From IMG/VR virus record IMGVR_UViG_3300031603_000004, positions 1-54,848 of that record: a stretch of 54,848 bases of DNA, one strand, 5' to 3'. The position numbers and the translations under genes are program-made. The notes under the pieces were generated by a model. The model did not search any database, had not been told where the DNA came from, and was given only the letters and a program-made list of their open reading frames with translations. Below are positions 7,235 through 16,921 of the stretch, piece after piece. Source of the DNA: a virus. Numbering within the stretch: position 1 is the first letter of the stretch; each line of letters begins with the position of its first letter.

Positions 7235-9667
7235 ATGATCAAAGAGACTTTCAGAAGAATAGAATACAGTGATGAAACTAAGTTTCTTAAGACAGATAAT
7301 AGAATAGAATTAAAAGAATACTCAGAGGACTTAATTTTCTTAGCTAACTATAACAGTAGTTTAGAAGCTAACTTTTCAGAAGGAGTAGCTACTCCAGTAA
7401 CTACAGGTTCACCTGAAAATGCCGATTTTGATTCATTTGGATTAACTCAGCATGCAAATTTAAAAGGTTCTTTAACGTATGAGTATACAGGATTTACTTC
7501 TCTTAATGAAGAGGGAAGAATCTCATTTAGACTTAGTTCAGGATTTGATAATGTATATGGAGAACAAATATTTAAAAACGAAGATCCGTTAACAGTAGTA
7601 GAAACTACTGTTTATGGATTTAAATTATACCTTGATGGAGTATTTCAAGCAAATTTATCAATTTCTTTAGACTCTGGAGCAACTAAGATAGATGTATTTA
7701 ATGCGTTTACTACAGAAGTTGCTTCTTACGCAAACGTAGCATATGATAACTTAAAAATAAAGATGGTATCTTTAGCACTAGCTCAATTAGTTAATATAGA
7801 AGAACCAGATACAGGAGAATCATTAATTACATTAATGGGTGGAGTAGAAACTCCAGTAGTTCCAAATGGTCCAAGTGCAAATATAGATTTTCTTAAACTT
7901 AAACCAGCAGCAAATTTAAATAACACAATAATATTAACACATACTACAGATAGTCATATATTAATAAAAATGTATAATTCTACTGGAACATTAATAGTAG
8001 ATGAAGATGCTGGAATATGGTCAAATACATCAGCAGTATATAATTCATTTGAACTATCTTGGAATGAAAGTATAGGGCAATTATTTATAGGTGGAATTTT
8101 AAAACATCTATTCTTAACAGGATTCACTAGAGAAGGATCTGTAACTGATTTAGTTATTCAAGGTATTGATACAACTGATTATCATAAGATTGATGAAGTG
8201 ATATTAAAAAATACTTTTGGAAACACTAAAAATTATACCCCAACAACTATTCCATTAACACCATACAGTGCTGAAAATCCATATGTAGATATTTTCTTTG
8301 GTGATGGATTTAAGGAAAATGAGGTAACTGATTTAACTATCAATTCTTCTGTTGGTACAAACTTCATTGTTAAAATAGGACATACTTGGTATTATTATTT
8401 TTCAAGTGCTTGGAGAGCAAGCGATGGTACATTTGCTCAATCAACATCAACTGATATATTTGAAACTCAATTTTCAAGTTTATTTTTTAACGAGAACTAT
8501 GATTTAGATGTAAGAGTATTTTTTCATACGGATGGAATTGAAACTGTATGGATTGATGAATTTTCTATTATAACAGAAGCCGGTAATGAAGCAGCAGCTT
8601 ACATTACAGGAACAGTAGCTATTACAGGAACAGTAGATTTATCTACTAATAGTTCTGTAGAAATTACAACTAACCTTGGAAATGTAACTGTAGATTTAGC
8701 AAGTTCTGCTGTTGATTCTTCTGTTACGACTCTTGCAGAAATTAAACAAGCAATTGATGATGCTGCTGTTCCGGGGTTAGCTTCAGCTTCTGATGATGGA
8801 GATGGACATTTAGTTTTATTAAGTTCAAGCACAGGAAATGATGCAATAGTTGCAATAGATCATTCTGCTTTAAATGATGTTTTAGATTTAGTTTGGGATA
8901 CTGAAGGATCTACTGATCTTGGAGAAGACACAGAGATAGTAAGTGAATTTTCAGATTATGGAGTTTTATATAATTGGGTAAGAAGTTCTTTAGGAGCACC
9001 TTTAGTTCCTGTAGAGTTAACTGATGAGCAGTTAGATAATTGCATTGCTTCTGCTGTATATCATTATAATAAATGGAGAAACTTTAGCGAGAATGTAGAA
9101 AAAACAACTCTAACGGGATCTTCAGATTCCGGATATGAAATTCCTGCAATAACAGGTGGAGTAGACAATATTACAGATATTATTTTATCTCCAAGATATC
9201 CAACCTCATATTATAATGGAAGATCGGAATTAATGTCAAATCTTTATATTCAAGCTATTTATGATAGTTCCGGAATTATGGCAAATGCTGCTGATTATCA
9301 TATAGCATTAGTTGCATCTAAAGATCTTAATATGATCTTAAATACAGGGATTACTTGGGAATTTATAGATAATAAATTATTTTTATATCCAACTCCTCCT
9401 CCTTCATTAATGGTAGGAATTAAATACAAAGCACCTTTATCACTAAGTGAGATAGTTAATAGTCAATCAATAAAAGATTTTACATTAGCAGAAGCAAAAA
9501 TTGCTCTTGGAAGCATTAGAAGCACTTTTGGGAATGCTATACCTGGAGGTGACGGAATGTTACAGCTCAACGGTGGTGAGTTAAAGCAAGAAGGCAAACA
9601 AGAGAAAACAGATTTACTTGCATCTTGGAAATCAAGCACAAATTGTTACGAGTTCTTGATTGGGTAA
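7235..9667 (+). CDS. Large virion structural protein, neck/connector-like
   Basis: 810 residues, first gene of the late block. The N-terminal two thirds are Thr/Ser/Gly-rich beta-type repeats (including repeated TGTV and VTVDLASS-like strands), as in virion beta-sandwich domains. The last 200 residues (starting near VLYNWVRSSLGAP, then VELTDEQLDNCIASAVYHYN) resemble a domain found in myovirus neck or tail-completion proteins. Exact role is not certain. A homing endonuclease gene starts immediately at the stop codon. Confidence 0.65.
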   Translation: MIKETFRRIEYSDETKFLKTDNRIELKEYSEDLIFLANYNSSLEANFSEGVATPVTTGSPENADFDSFGLTQHANLKGSLTYEYTGFTSLNEEGRISFRLSSGFDNVYGEQIFKNEDPLTVVETTVYGFKLYLDGVFQANLSISLDSGATKIDVFNAFTTEVASYANVAYDNLKIKMVSLALAQLVNIEEPDTGESLITLMGGVETPVVPNGPSANIDFLKLKPAANLNNTIILTHTTDSHILIKMYNSTGTLIVDEDAGIWSNTSAVYNSFELSWNESIGQLFIGGILKHLFLTGFTREGSVTDLVIQGIDTTDYHKIDEVILKNTFGNTKNYTPTTIPLTPYSAENPYVDIFFGDGFKENEVTDLTINSSVGTNFIVKIGHTWYYYFSSAWRASDGTFAQSTSTDIFETQFSSLFFNENYDLDVRVFFHTDGIETVWIDEFSIITEAGNEAAAYITGTVAITGTVDLSTNSSVEITTNLGNVTVDLASSAVDSSVTTLAEIKQAIDDAAVPGLASASDDGDGHLVLLSSSTGNDAIVAIDHSALNDVLDLVWDTEGSTDLGEDTEIVSEFSDYGVLYNWVRSSLGAPLVPVELTDEQLDNCIASAVYHYNKWRNFSENVEKTTLTGSSDSGYEIPAITGGVDNITDIILSPRYPTSYYNGRSELMSNLYIQAIYDSSGIMANAADYHIALVASKDLNMILNTGITWEFIDNKLFLYPTPPPSLMVGIKYKAPLSLSEIVNSQSIKDFTLAEAKIALGSIRSTFGNAIPGGDGMLQLNGGELKQEGKQEKTDLLASWKSSTNCYEFLIG

Positions 9668-10399
9668 ATGATGAAAAGAAAAAAAAGGACTACTGAACAG
9701 TTTATAGAAGAATCTATTATAGTTCATAATAATAAATATGATTATTCTAAAGTTAATCTTATTAACATGTCTAGTAAAGTAGAAATAATTCATCCTACTC
9801 GTGGTTCTTTCTGGCAAACTCCTAGAAATCATCTACAAGGATTTAATCATAAGTTTAATAAAACTACTGAACAATTTATTAAGGACGCAAAAAATATACA
9901 TGGTAATGAATATGATTATTCAAAAGTTGATTATATTAAAGCAATTGAAAAAGTAGAAATAATTTGCCTCAGTCACGGAAGTTTTTTTAAAACTCCAAAC
10001 AATCATCTAAGCAAAAAGCAAGGTTGCCCTTTTTGTAAAAATATTTCTAAGGGAGAGTTACAGATAAGAAAATATTTAAATAATAATAATATAAAGTTTA
10101 TTGAACAAAAAACTTTTCCAAGATGTAAGTATAAGCAAGTATTACACTTTGATTTTTATTTGCCAATAAAGAATACATGTATAGAATATGATGGAAGGCA
10201 ACACTTTATTCCTATAGAAAGATTTGGAGGAGAAAAAGAATTTAAAAAAAATCAATTGAGAGATAATATAAAAGATGATTACTGTAAAGAAAATAATATT
10301 AATTTATTAAGAATACCATATACAGAATTTAATAAAATAGATGATATTTTACAGGATAGGATAAATGATGAATATAGAAATTTTATTAGAAGACTTTAA
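9668..10399 (+). CDS. Zinc-ribbon plus Vsr-like homing endonuclease, copy 2
   Basis: 243 residues. Two modules with YDYSKV and HGSF, the first with its Cys pair degraded (GFNHKF), then the nuclease end (KGELQIRKYL ... IEYDGRQHF ... LLRIPY). It is wedged between two virion genes with no spacer on the left and a 35-nt overlap on the right. Paralogue of 5276-6196 and 11301-12176. Confidence 0.87.
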   Translation: MMKRKKRTTEQFIEESIIVHNNKYDYSKVNLINMSSKVEIIHPTRGSFWQTPRNHLQGFNHKFNKTTEQFIKDAKNIHGNEYDYSKVDYIKAIEKVEIICLSHGSFFKTPNNHLSKKQGCPFCKNISKGELQIRKYLNNNNIKFIEQKTFPRCKYKQVLHFDFYLPIKNTCIEYDGRQHFIPIERFGGEKEFKKNQLRDNIKDDYCKENNINLLRIPYTEFNKIDDILQDRINDEYRNFIRRL

Positions 10400-10664
10400 A
10401 ATAGAAATAGTTGAAGCAAAAGTAACTCCTAAAAACTTGAAGAAATGGAACTTAGAACAAATTAAAAGGTTTAGAGAGTTTTTAGAAGATAATAAAAAAT
10501 CTTTAGTAAGTACTAAATTAGATGATAATATGAGTTTATTGATGAAGTATGCTGAATGGTTTAGAGCATACAAGAATGATAAAGGACATATTCCTTCCTA
10601 TGAATCAAATCCAACATTAAAATGGCTTAAAAAATATAAAACAAAGAGAAAGAATAATTCTTAA
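10365..10664 (+). CDS. Hypothetical protein in late block, 99 aa
   Basis: Lys-rich helical protein starting MMNIEILLEDFKIEIVEAKV and ending in a basic tail. Its start lies inside the endonuclease gene (35-nt overlap), so that gene probably inserted just before it. No family recognised. Confidence 0.65.
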   Translation: MMNIEILLEDFKIEIVEAKVTPKNLKKWNLEQIKRFREFLEDNKKSLVSTKLDDNMSLLMKYAEWFRAYKNDKGHIPSYESNPTLKWLKKYKTKRKNNS

Positions 10665-10666
10665 TG

Positions 10667-10680
10667 TAAAGATATAGTAT
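10667..10680 (+). promoter_or_regulatory. Putative late promoter motif L2
   Basis: TAAAGATATAGTAT about 20 nt before the ATG at 10700, sharing the TAAAGATA core with L1, L3 and L4. Confidence 0.45.
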
Positions 10681-10699
10681 AAACATACGAGGAAATAAA

Positions 10700-11320
10700 A
10701 TGAAAAGTTTTAAAGAATATATAGAATTGAAAGAAGAAGTAGATTACGCAGAGCAGATTCTTAATGAAGATCCGTTTATATTAGCTGGAACAATTTTAGG
10801 ATATGCAGGAGCTGGTCTCCTTGTTGGATGGGCAGGAGCCCTTATAATTACTGGATATACCAAATTAGCGACTAAGTTTGTAGTAGGAGTTAAAAAAGCT
10901 TACAGTAGATTTATAAAAAAAGAAAAGTCTAGTAGTGAAATAGTTAAATCTATAAAAGATTTAAGAGTTGATTCTAAAGTTCAAATACAAAAGAACAAGA
11001 TGAAAGAAGAAGAGAATAAATATGTTGATGAATTCAAAGATGTATATGCTGCGATTAAGAAGAAGGATGCTGGAGTAGCAGGTGTTAAAATAAAAGAACT
11101 AAAACTTGATAAGAAACTCATAAATAGAATGGTGATTTTAGAAACCACAAAAACATTTGGAGAACCTCCACTTCATTACGGTAATACGGGGAATGATGCT
11201 TATTTATTCGTTAAGAAAGTGTTAGGGATCAAAGTAGCTCAAGCAGCTTCTTTTGTAGTAAAGAAAGCGTTTGAGTCAAAAGGAGCTGAGTTAGTTAAAG
11301 ATGTCGAAAAAGACGACTAA
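10700..11320 (+). CDS. Virion-associated membrane-helix protein with capsid-targeting-like N-terminus
   Basis: 206 residues. The N-terminus MKSFKEYIELKEE resembles the T4 capsid targeting sequence (MKTYQEFI-type) of internal head proteins. A long hydrophobic Gly-rich segment follows (about 28-57), then a Lys/Glu-rich helical region. This could be a head-internal protein that enters the host membrane on injection; that is inference. The last 20 nt overlap the next endonuclease gene. Confidence 0.55.
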   Translation: MKSFKEYIELKEEVDYAEQILNEDPFILAGTILGYAGAGLLVGWAGALIITGYTKLATKFVVGVKKAYSRFIKKEKSSSEIVKSIKDLRVDSKVQIQKNKMKEEENKYVDEFKDVYAAIKKKDAGVAGVKIKELKLDKKLINRMVILETTKTFGEPPLHYGNTGNDAYLFVKKVLGIKVAQAASFVVKKAFESKGAELVKDVEKDD

Positions 11321-12176
11321 ACAATTTATAATAGAGTCTCAAAATATTTTTGATAAATATGATTATTCTGAAGTTGATTACATTAACAACAAAACAAAGG
11401 TAGAAATAGTATGTAAAAAACATGGAAGTTTCTGGAAAACTCCTAATCATCACTTGAAAGGGCAAGGGTGTCCTGAATGTTCTAGTACTAAAAAGACACT
11501 CGGAAGATTTATATCAGAATCTAATAAAGTTCATAATTATAAATATATATACTCTAAAAGTATATATAAAAATGCTTTATCTAAAATAGAAATAATATGT
11601 CCAAAACACGGTAGCTTTTTTCAAAGAACAGAAGCTCATTTGAGAGGGCAAGGATGTTCAAAATGTAATTTTGAATCTCAAAACAAAACTACAAAAGAAT
11701 TTATAGTAGATGCGATTAAGGTTCACGGAAATAAATATGATTATTCAAAAGTTAACTATAAGAATAATTATACAAAAGTGAAAATAGTATGTAAAAAGCA
11801 TGGTTGCTTTTTACAGATTTCTAATAGCCATCTAAATGGAAGAGGTTGTCCAAATTGTAATACATCTAAAGGAGAGTTGAAAATTAAAAAATATTTAGAT
11901 AGTTATAACATAAACTATATTCAGCAAAAGACATTTAAAGATTGTAAATATAAAAGATTTTTAAAATTTGATTTCTACTTACCTGAAGAGAATGTTTGTA
12001 TTGAGTATGATGGGATACAACATTTTCAACCTATAAAATATTTTGGTGGAGAAAAGGCTTTTAATAAAACAAAAATTAGAGATAATATTAAAAATAACTA
12101 TTGTAATGAGAAGAATATACAATTAATAAGAATAAAATATAATCAAAGAAAAATAGGAGATAAGATATGGCTTTAG
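11301..12176 (+). CDS. Zinc-ribbon plus Vsr-like homing endonuclease, copy 3
   Basis: 291 residues, three zinc-ribbon modules (GCPEC, GCSKC, GCPNC) each with a YDYSKV-like strand and HGSF/HGCF, then KGELKIKKYL ... IEYDGIQHF ... IRIKY. Overlaps the previous gene by 20 nt and the next by 10 nt. Third paralogue in the window. Confidence 0.88.
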   Translation: MSKKTTKQFIIESQNIFDKYDYSEVDYINNKTKVEIVCKKHGSFWKTPNHHLKGQGCPECSSTKKTLGRFISESNKVHNYKYIYSKSIYKNALSKIEIICPKHGSFFQRTEAHLRGQGCSKCNFESQNKTTKEFIVDAIKVHGNKYDYSKVNYKNNYTKVKIVCKKHGCFLQISNSHLNGRGCPNCNTSKGELKIKKYLDSYNINYIQQKTFKDCKYKRFLKFDFYLPEENVCIEYDGIQHFQPIKYFGGEKAFNKTKIRDNIKNNYCNEKNIQLIRIKYNQRKIGDKIWL

Positions 12177-12565
12177 TAGTGCCAGATAGTGGCGAAGTAG
12201 AAATGTTAAAGAGAATTTTAAATGTAACAATAGCAGATCCAGATGTTGTTCTTAGGTTATATACAAATGATTATACCCCAATAGAAACATCAGTAGTTGG
12301 ATCTTTTACTGATGCAACAGGTGCTGGATATGCTCCTGTAACAATGACACCTGCAACTTGGACTATTTCTGGAGATCCAACAGAAGCAATATATTCTGAA
12401 ATAGAACTTGCTTTTACAGCAGCTGAACCTACAATTTATGGATATTTTCTAACAAATACAGCTGACAATACATTATTATGGGCAGAAAGATTTGTTGATG
12501 GCCCTTATGTAATACCAGCAGGTGGTGGATCAGTTTTTATCACTCCCAAAATTCAATTAGCATAA
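12167..12565 (+). CDS. Small virion structural protein
   Basis: 132 residues, beta-rich, starting MALVVPDSGEVEMLKRILN and containing YGYFLTNTADNTLLWAERF. This N-terminus and the LLWAERF strand are typical of a phage structural protein found near tail-fibre or neck genes. Function not known precisely. A terminator follows. Confidence 0.7.
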   Translation: MALVVPDSGEVEMLKRILNVTIADPDVVLRLYTNDYTPIETSVVGSFTDATGAGYAPVTMTPATWTISGDPTEAIYSEIELAFTAAEPTIYGYFLTNTADNTLLWAERFVDGPYVIPAGGGSVFITPKIQLA

Positions 12566-12589
12566 TCAACAAATTGCTTTTAATGTTAG

Positions 12590-12617
12590 GGTAGGAATTA
12601 GTTCCTGCCTTTTTTTG
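12590..12617 (+). terminator. Rho-independent terminator in late block
   Basis: Stem GGTAGGAA/TTCCTGCC (one G-T pair), loop TTAG, followed by seven T. Directly followed by late motif L3, so the late block has at least two transcription units. Confidence 0.85.
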
Positions 12618-12621
12618 TGCG

Positions 12622-12640
12622 TAAAGATAATTATAACGAT
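12622..12640 (+). promoter_or_regulatory. Putative late promoter motif L3
   Basis: TAAAGATAATTATAACGAT lies between the terminator and the ATG at 12654. A new promoter is expected here because transcription has just been terminated. Confidence 0.65.
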
Positions 12641-12653
12641 AGGAGAATATTAA

Positions 12654-13466
12654 ATGCAGTTTTCTGATGAAACACAACAATGGGTAGATTACCTATCTAA
12701 ATCTTATATGAACTATGCCGGAGAACCAATTAAAGTATTTAGATTAGATAAAGCAGTTACAGAGTTAGATGAGTTATATGGTGAAAGCAAAGTAGGAAGA
12801 ATTTACTTACCTCCTTTTGATATAAAATCTATTTATGATAATAATAAATGGGTTGGTTTTTTAGATGCTGGAGGATATTCTGAAAAAGAGGAAACACTTA
12901 CTATGTTTGTAAACTTTAATGAGATGGTTGCAAAACAAATGGATTTAAAGAAACAGCATGTAGTAGATTTATATGTTTCATATTCTGGTCTTGGAGTTCC
13001 TTCTATAGATAAAGTAGATAATATATTAACTTTATATATAAATAGTATTTCTGTTTTTGAGTTTGATTTAACTGATAGTTTATATTCTACAACCAAAAAA
13101 TTAGCAACACAGATTAGTTCAAAAGATAATTGGACAAGCAGAATTAAAGGTAAGAATGATTTAAGTATTCATTTAATTAACTTCAGTAAAATATCTTTTG
13201 TTCAAAGAGAAACTATGATCTATTCAATGGATCAAACATATAACAATATCACAGATGTAATTGAATTAGGTGATGTTATAATGACAGGTAGATATAGATT
13301 ATATGAAGTAACAGATGCTAGACCAGCAGGAGATTTTGGCTGGGAATATGCATTATGGCAATTAGGTTTAGAAATTTCGTCAGTTGATAGACTTCAACTT
13401 CCCGGAAATTATATAGAACAGATAAAAGCTAACACACACGGCTTGACAAAAATAAATATGGAGTAG
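12654..13466 (+). CDS. Neck or head-completion-type structural protein
   Basis: 270 residues. The C-terminal segment (YRLYEVTDARPAGDFGWEY, then ALWQLGLEISSVDRLQLPG) resembles neck-type proteins of T4-like viruses. It lies upstream of the tail sheath in the usual head-to-tail gene order. Assignment to one neck protein is not possible by eye. Confidence 0.6.
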   Translation: MQFSDETQQWVDYLSKSYMNYAGEPIKVFRLDKAVTELDELYGESKVGRIYLPPFDIKSIYDNNKWVGFLDAGGYSEKEETLTMFVNFNEMVAKQMDLKKQHVVDLYVSYSGLGVPSIDKVDNILTLYINSISVFEFDLTDSLYSTTKKLATQISSKDNWTSRIKGKNDLSIHLINFSKISFVQRETMIYSMDQTYNNITDVIELGDVIMTGRYRLYEVTDARPAGDFGWEYALWQLGLEISSVDRLQLPGNYIEQIKANTHGLTKINME

Positions 13467-13470
13467 TAGA

Positions 13471-13803
13471 ATGAAATTAGATAACTTACTAAATGAAGTT
13501 TCAAAAGAAATAACAGGACTATATACGATCATCGTTAAAGATGGTAATACATCAAAACGATTTACGTTTCAAAGTCATAAGATTGGTTCTTTAAAGAAAG
13601 AACTTAATAAAAATTATGGATCTAAAATAGTAACAAAGATAGCATCTGCTATTAAGAAAGCTGAATCAAAAGGAACATTAAAGTATTTTGCTAAAGATGA
13701 TTCTGTAGATTTTGAAGTATCTGGAGAAAAAGTAAAATCAGTATTCAAAGAAACAAGTGATCTTGCAGAAGAAAATATTGAAATTAAAAATTATGATGCA
13801 TAA
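13471..13803 (+). CDS. Hypothetical late protein, 110 aa
   Basis: Lys-rich small protein (start MKLDNLLNEVSKEITG) with predicted alternating strands and helices. Between neck-type genes, so a minor virion or assembly role is likely. It ends one base into the next gene (TAATG). Confidence 0.65.
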   Translation: MKLDNLLNEVSKEITGLYTIIVKDGNTSKRFTFQSHKIGSLKKELNKNYGSKIVTKIASAIKKAESKGTLKYFAKDDSVDFEVSGEKVKSVFKETSDLAEENIEIKNYDA

Positions 13804-14069
13804 TGAATATTCACAATGTACTAGCAGAATATGAAGATGCAATCATAGAAAAACTAAAAAAACTTCTAGTGATAATAGAAAAAAGTGATGCTGTAAAATC
13901 TGCAAGACTAACTGATAGAGAATTACATATAGAGTTTATTGAGCCTGTAGATATTGAAGGGCAAGATGTAGTTAATACTTTCATTCGTGGAGGAGCTATT
14001 AAGAAAACAGCAAGTAAAGATAATATAGATGATCAATATTTTGAGATACCGGCAATTGGAGATTTTTAA
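13803..14069 (+). CDS. Hypothetical late protein, 88 aa
   Basis: Acidic helical protein starting MNIHNVLAEYEDAIIEKLKK. Start and stop both overlap the neighbours by one base, so it is translated as part of the neck/tail operon. No family recognised. Confidence 0.65.
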   Translation: MNIHNVLAEYEDAIIEKLKKLLVIIEKSDAVKSARLTDRELHIEFIEPVDIEGQDVVNTFIRGGAIKKTASKDNIDDQYFEIPAIGDF

Positions 14070-14680
14070 TGCCTAATTTAGTAGAACATTTTTTATTCAA
14101 GGAACAGTCAATCGCTGTGAAGAAATTCTTAGTAGACTCTCTTTGGTTAACACGATATCCAGCAGAATTAAATGTTGCTGTTTTTTATTCAACTCCAGAA
14201 AGGGCATTTTCTAAGTTAATAGCTCCAATTATTAACTCAAGTAATTTATACCCTACTGTTTCAGTTGTATTACAGAACATGGCACCAGCACCTAATCAAA
14301 CACCCGGAGGTTATTTTAAAAAGTATATACAGTCAGAAAGTAATGAGAATGTTTTTGAAGAGCATTTTCACCCTTTAGTATATGAATTAACATTTAGAGC
14401 GACAATGTGGACTTCGTTACAGTCGGATATGGATATATTATTATATCAGGCAATGGTAGCAGCACCACAAAATAAAAAGTATGCAACTACTGTCGATGGG
14501 CAGTGGTTAGAAATAGAAGTAAGAACACCGCAATCAGAAAGCACTTTAGATCCTGGAGATGCTAGAGATGTATCGTTACGATACGGATTTGACATCGTAG
14601 TTCCTAGAGCGTATCTGCCACTTAATTTTGAAGAATATTATGGTAGAATTAATGAGATTGATTTCCAATACGACGTATAG
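14069..14680 (+). CDS. Tail completion/terminator-like structural protein
   Basis: 203 residues with a beta-rich core (LYPTVSVVLQNMAP ... VYELTFRATMWTS ... RYGFDIVVPRAYLPLN). Its place two genes before the tail sheath suggests a tail terminator or sheath-stabilising protein (T4 gp15/gp3-like position). Role inferred from location. Confidence 0.55.
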   Translation: MPNLVEHFLFKEQSIAVKKFLVDSLWLTRYPAELNVAVFYSTPERAFSKLIAPIINSSNLYPTVSVVLQNMAPAPNQTPGGYFKKYIQSESNENVFEEHFHPLVYELTFRATMWTSLQSDMDILLYQAMVAAPQNKKYATTVDGQWLEIEVRTPQSESTLDPGDARDVSLRYGFDIVVPRAYLPLNFEEYYGRINEIDFQYDV

Positions 14681-14697
14681 GGAAGGAGTTCTTAAAA

Positions 14698-14846
14698 TGT
14701 ACAAAATATTCAATAAAACTTACCAGCCAATAAGACTGGTAGGTAGAACAATATTGAAAAGAGATTTTATTTTAGTAAATATAGTAACTAATCAAATAAA
14801 GAACTTAGAAGATAAAGGTTTGTTATTTATTAAAAAAATAAGATAG
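14698..14846 (+). CDS. Small late protein, 49 aa
   Basis: Start chosen at ATG 14698 because AAGGAG lies 9 nt upstream; a longer frame from 14628 lies inside the previous gene. Sequence begins MYKIFNKTYQPIRLVGRTIL. Basic beta-type peptide, unknown role, immediately before the sheath gene. Confidence 0.65.
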
Positions 14847-14860
14847 TAAAGGTAATTATA
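14847..14860 (+). promoter_or_regulatory. Putative late promoter motif L4
   Basis: TAAAGGTAATTATA, about 27 nt before the tail sheath ATG. Differs from L3 by one base in the core. Confidence 0.6.
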
Positions 14861-14886
14861 GATAATTTTTATGGAGGAAATTAATA

Positions 14887-16902
14887 ATGGCTAAATCACC
14901 AAGTATTTCAATTTTAGAACGTGACATGTCAGCTTATACAGTAACTTCTTCCGATACAGTGCTTGCGATAGTTGGATATGCTACCAAAGGCCCAATCGGA
15001 GTCCCTACTTTAGTTGAATCACGATCTAATTTTAACGATCAGTTTGGAACATCAGTTATTGGCTCACCTTATGCCGCCTTAGCAGCATATAGAGCTTTTA
15101 ATCAAGGTAACAAAATAATTTTTTATAGAGTGGCAAAAGTGGCAACTACAAAAGATGTAGTAGCAGATCCTTATGGAGCAATCGAAGCAGAAGTAATAGT
15201 TAAAAATATTGCACCAGCAACTTCAGCAACTATGGGATTAGATCTCGGAGCGGCTGTAATTGATCCAGTAACAAACGCAGAAACTTATAGTGTAATAATC
15301 ACAATTGACGGTGGAACACCAGTAGAAGCAATAGTAACTGCATCAGGTACAACTATGGCAGTAGCAGATGTAAGAACTGCAATTAACACAGCTTTAACAA
15401 CTGAAGGTTCTGGAGCCACAGCAGTTTTAGATACAGATATAATTACAATTACATCTGGAACTCTTGGAGCAACTGGAACTGTATTAATCGCATCTGGCGG
15501 AACAATCGCAGATAACGATTTAATCGGAATTGGTGGAACTTCACCTGTAGTCGCAACAGTAGCAGCAGCAGCAGGAACAGATAATGGAAGTGTAACTGAT
15601 AACGTTCAGATTATTGCACTTGAAAAAGGAACTTCAACAAACCTTATTTCAGTAGTTAAATCTACAAGATCAAACCCTGTTACAAACGCAGACGTTTATA
15701 AGATTGAAGTATTCTTCGACGGAATTATAAAAGAAACTTTCGATGATGTTTCTCTAACACTAGCGGATACTAACTATTTCGCAACTGTTATTAACGCAAC
15801 TCATGACAATGGAGGATCTGCATTAATCAACGTTAGACTTGGTGAAGTAGCAGACGCGCTTACAGCAATTTTTCAGGATGGAACTTATCCTCTTGGAGCA
15901 GGACTTGATGTTTTCGCATCGGGAGATGTTGAAGACTACGAAACAGCAATTTTTGATGAATATGATCACGTAGTTGGTAGAGATGGATTTGATTCAACAG
16001 ATTCAGCACTAGTAGCAACAGCAAATCAGGCATTATTTACAACAGCATTATCAACAACTGGCGAGTTAGGAAATATGGAAGCTTATGATTACCATATTCT
16101 TATTACACCTGATATGCCTGAAGAAGCAGTTCAAAACGCAGCTATTGTATTAGCAGAATTTAGAGAAGATTTTGTTTATATTTCTGATTCACCTATGGGA
16201 TTACTTTATGATGAAGTAATTGAATGGCATAATGGAACAGGAGCGCATGGAAGAACAACAGCACTTGATAGTTCTTACTCAATTCTTTACTGGAGTTGGT
16301 TAAAAGATTACAACTCAGACACAAAAGAATATGTTTGGTGTCCACCTTCTGTATTTATTGCAGAAAAATTAATGGAAGTTGATAGACTTTATGGCCCTTG
16401 GGCTGCACCAGCAGGAGACTTAAGAGGGAAAATAACAGCGGCAGATTATGAATTCTCACCTTCTTTTGCACAGAGAGAAATGTTATATGGTGACTTTAAT
16501 GCAGTTAACCCAATAGTTAATTTTGTATCTAAAGGTCTTGAAATTTATGGACAAAAAACTCTTGTTAGAGATAATTCTTCATTAAATAGAGTAAACGTTA
16601 GAAGAATGATTATCTTCGCTAAGAAGTTAATCAAAAAAGCTCTTGAGTCAATTATCTTCGAACCACATAATCCTGATTCATGGAGAAAAGCATCTAACTT
16701 AGTTACTTCAATCCTTGAACCAATTAGACAAGCAAACGGTATTGATCAGTATAGCGTTGTAGTTGACGACACTACAAATACTCCTGATGTTATTGCACAG
16801 AATATTATGAAAGGAACAATTAAAATTATTCCTATGAACACAATTGAAATTATTGAAATTACAATGCAAGTTCACAAATCTGGAGCTTCTTTAGACGAAT
16901 AA
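14887..16902 (+). CDS. Tail sheath protein
   Basis: 671 residues. The N-terminus (SISILERDMSAYTVTSSDTV, then GYATKGPIGVPTLVESRSNF) and the C-terminal part (FAPNxxxxWRK-type HNPDSWRKASN, then late beta strands IIPMNTIEIIEITMQVH) are typical of contractile tail sheaths. Residues about 110-230 form an extra Thr/Ala-rich surface domain. Shows a myovirus-type contractile tail. GGAGGAAAT-type SD precedes the ATG. Terminated by the palindrome at 16922-16954. Confidence 0.95.
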   Translation: MAKSPSISILERDMSAYTVTSSDTVLAIVGYATKGPIGVPTLVESRSNFNDQFGTSVIGSPYAALAAYRAFNQGNKIIFYRVAKVATTKDVVADPYGAIEAEVIVKNIAPATSATMGLDLGAAVIDPVTNAETYSVIITIDGGTPVEAIVTASGTTMAVADVRTAINTALTTEGSGATAVLDTDIITITSGTLGATGTVLIASGGTIADNDLIGIGGTSPVVATVAAAAGTDNGSVTDNVQIIALEKGTSTNLISVVKSTRSNPVTNADVYKIEVFFDGIIKETFDDVSLTLADTNYFATVINATHDNGGSALINVRLGEVADALTAIFQDGTYPLGAGLDVFASGDVEDYETAIFDEYDHVVGRDGFDSTDSALVATANQALFTTALSTTGELGNMEAYDYHILITPDMPEEAVQNAAIVLAEFREDFVYISDSPMGLLYDEVIEWHNGTGAHGRTTALDSSYSILYWSWLKDYNSDTKEYVWCPPSVFIAEKLMEVDRLYGPWAAPAGDLRGKITAADYEFSPSFAQREMLYGDFNAVNPIVNFVSKGLEIYGQKTLVRDNSSLNRVNVRRMIIFAKKLIKKALESIIFEPHNPDSWRKASNLVTSILEPIRQANGIDQYSVVVDDTTNTPDVIAQNIMKGTIKIIPMNTIEIIEITMQVHKSGASLDE

Positions 16903-16921
16903 TCTAAAGGACTATTATAGC

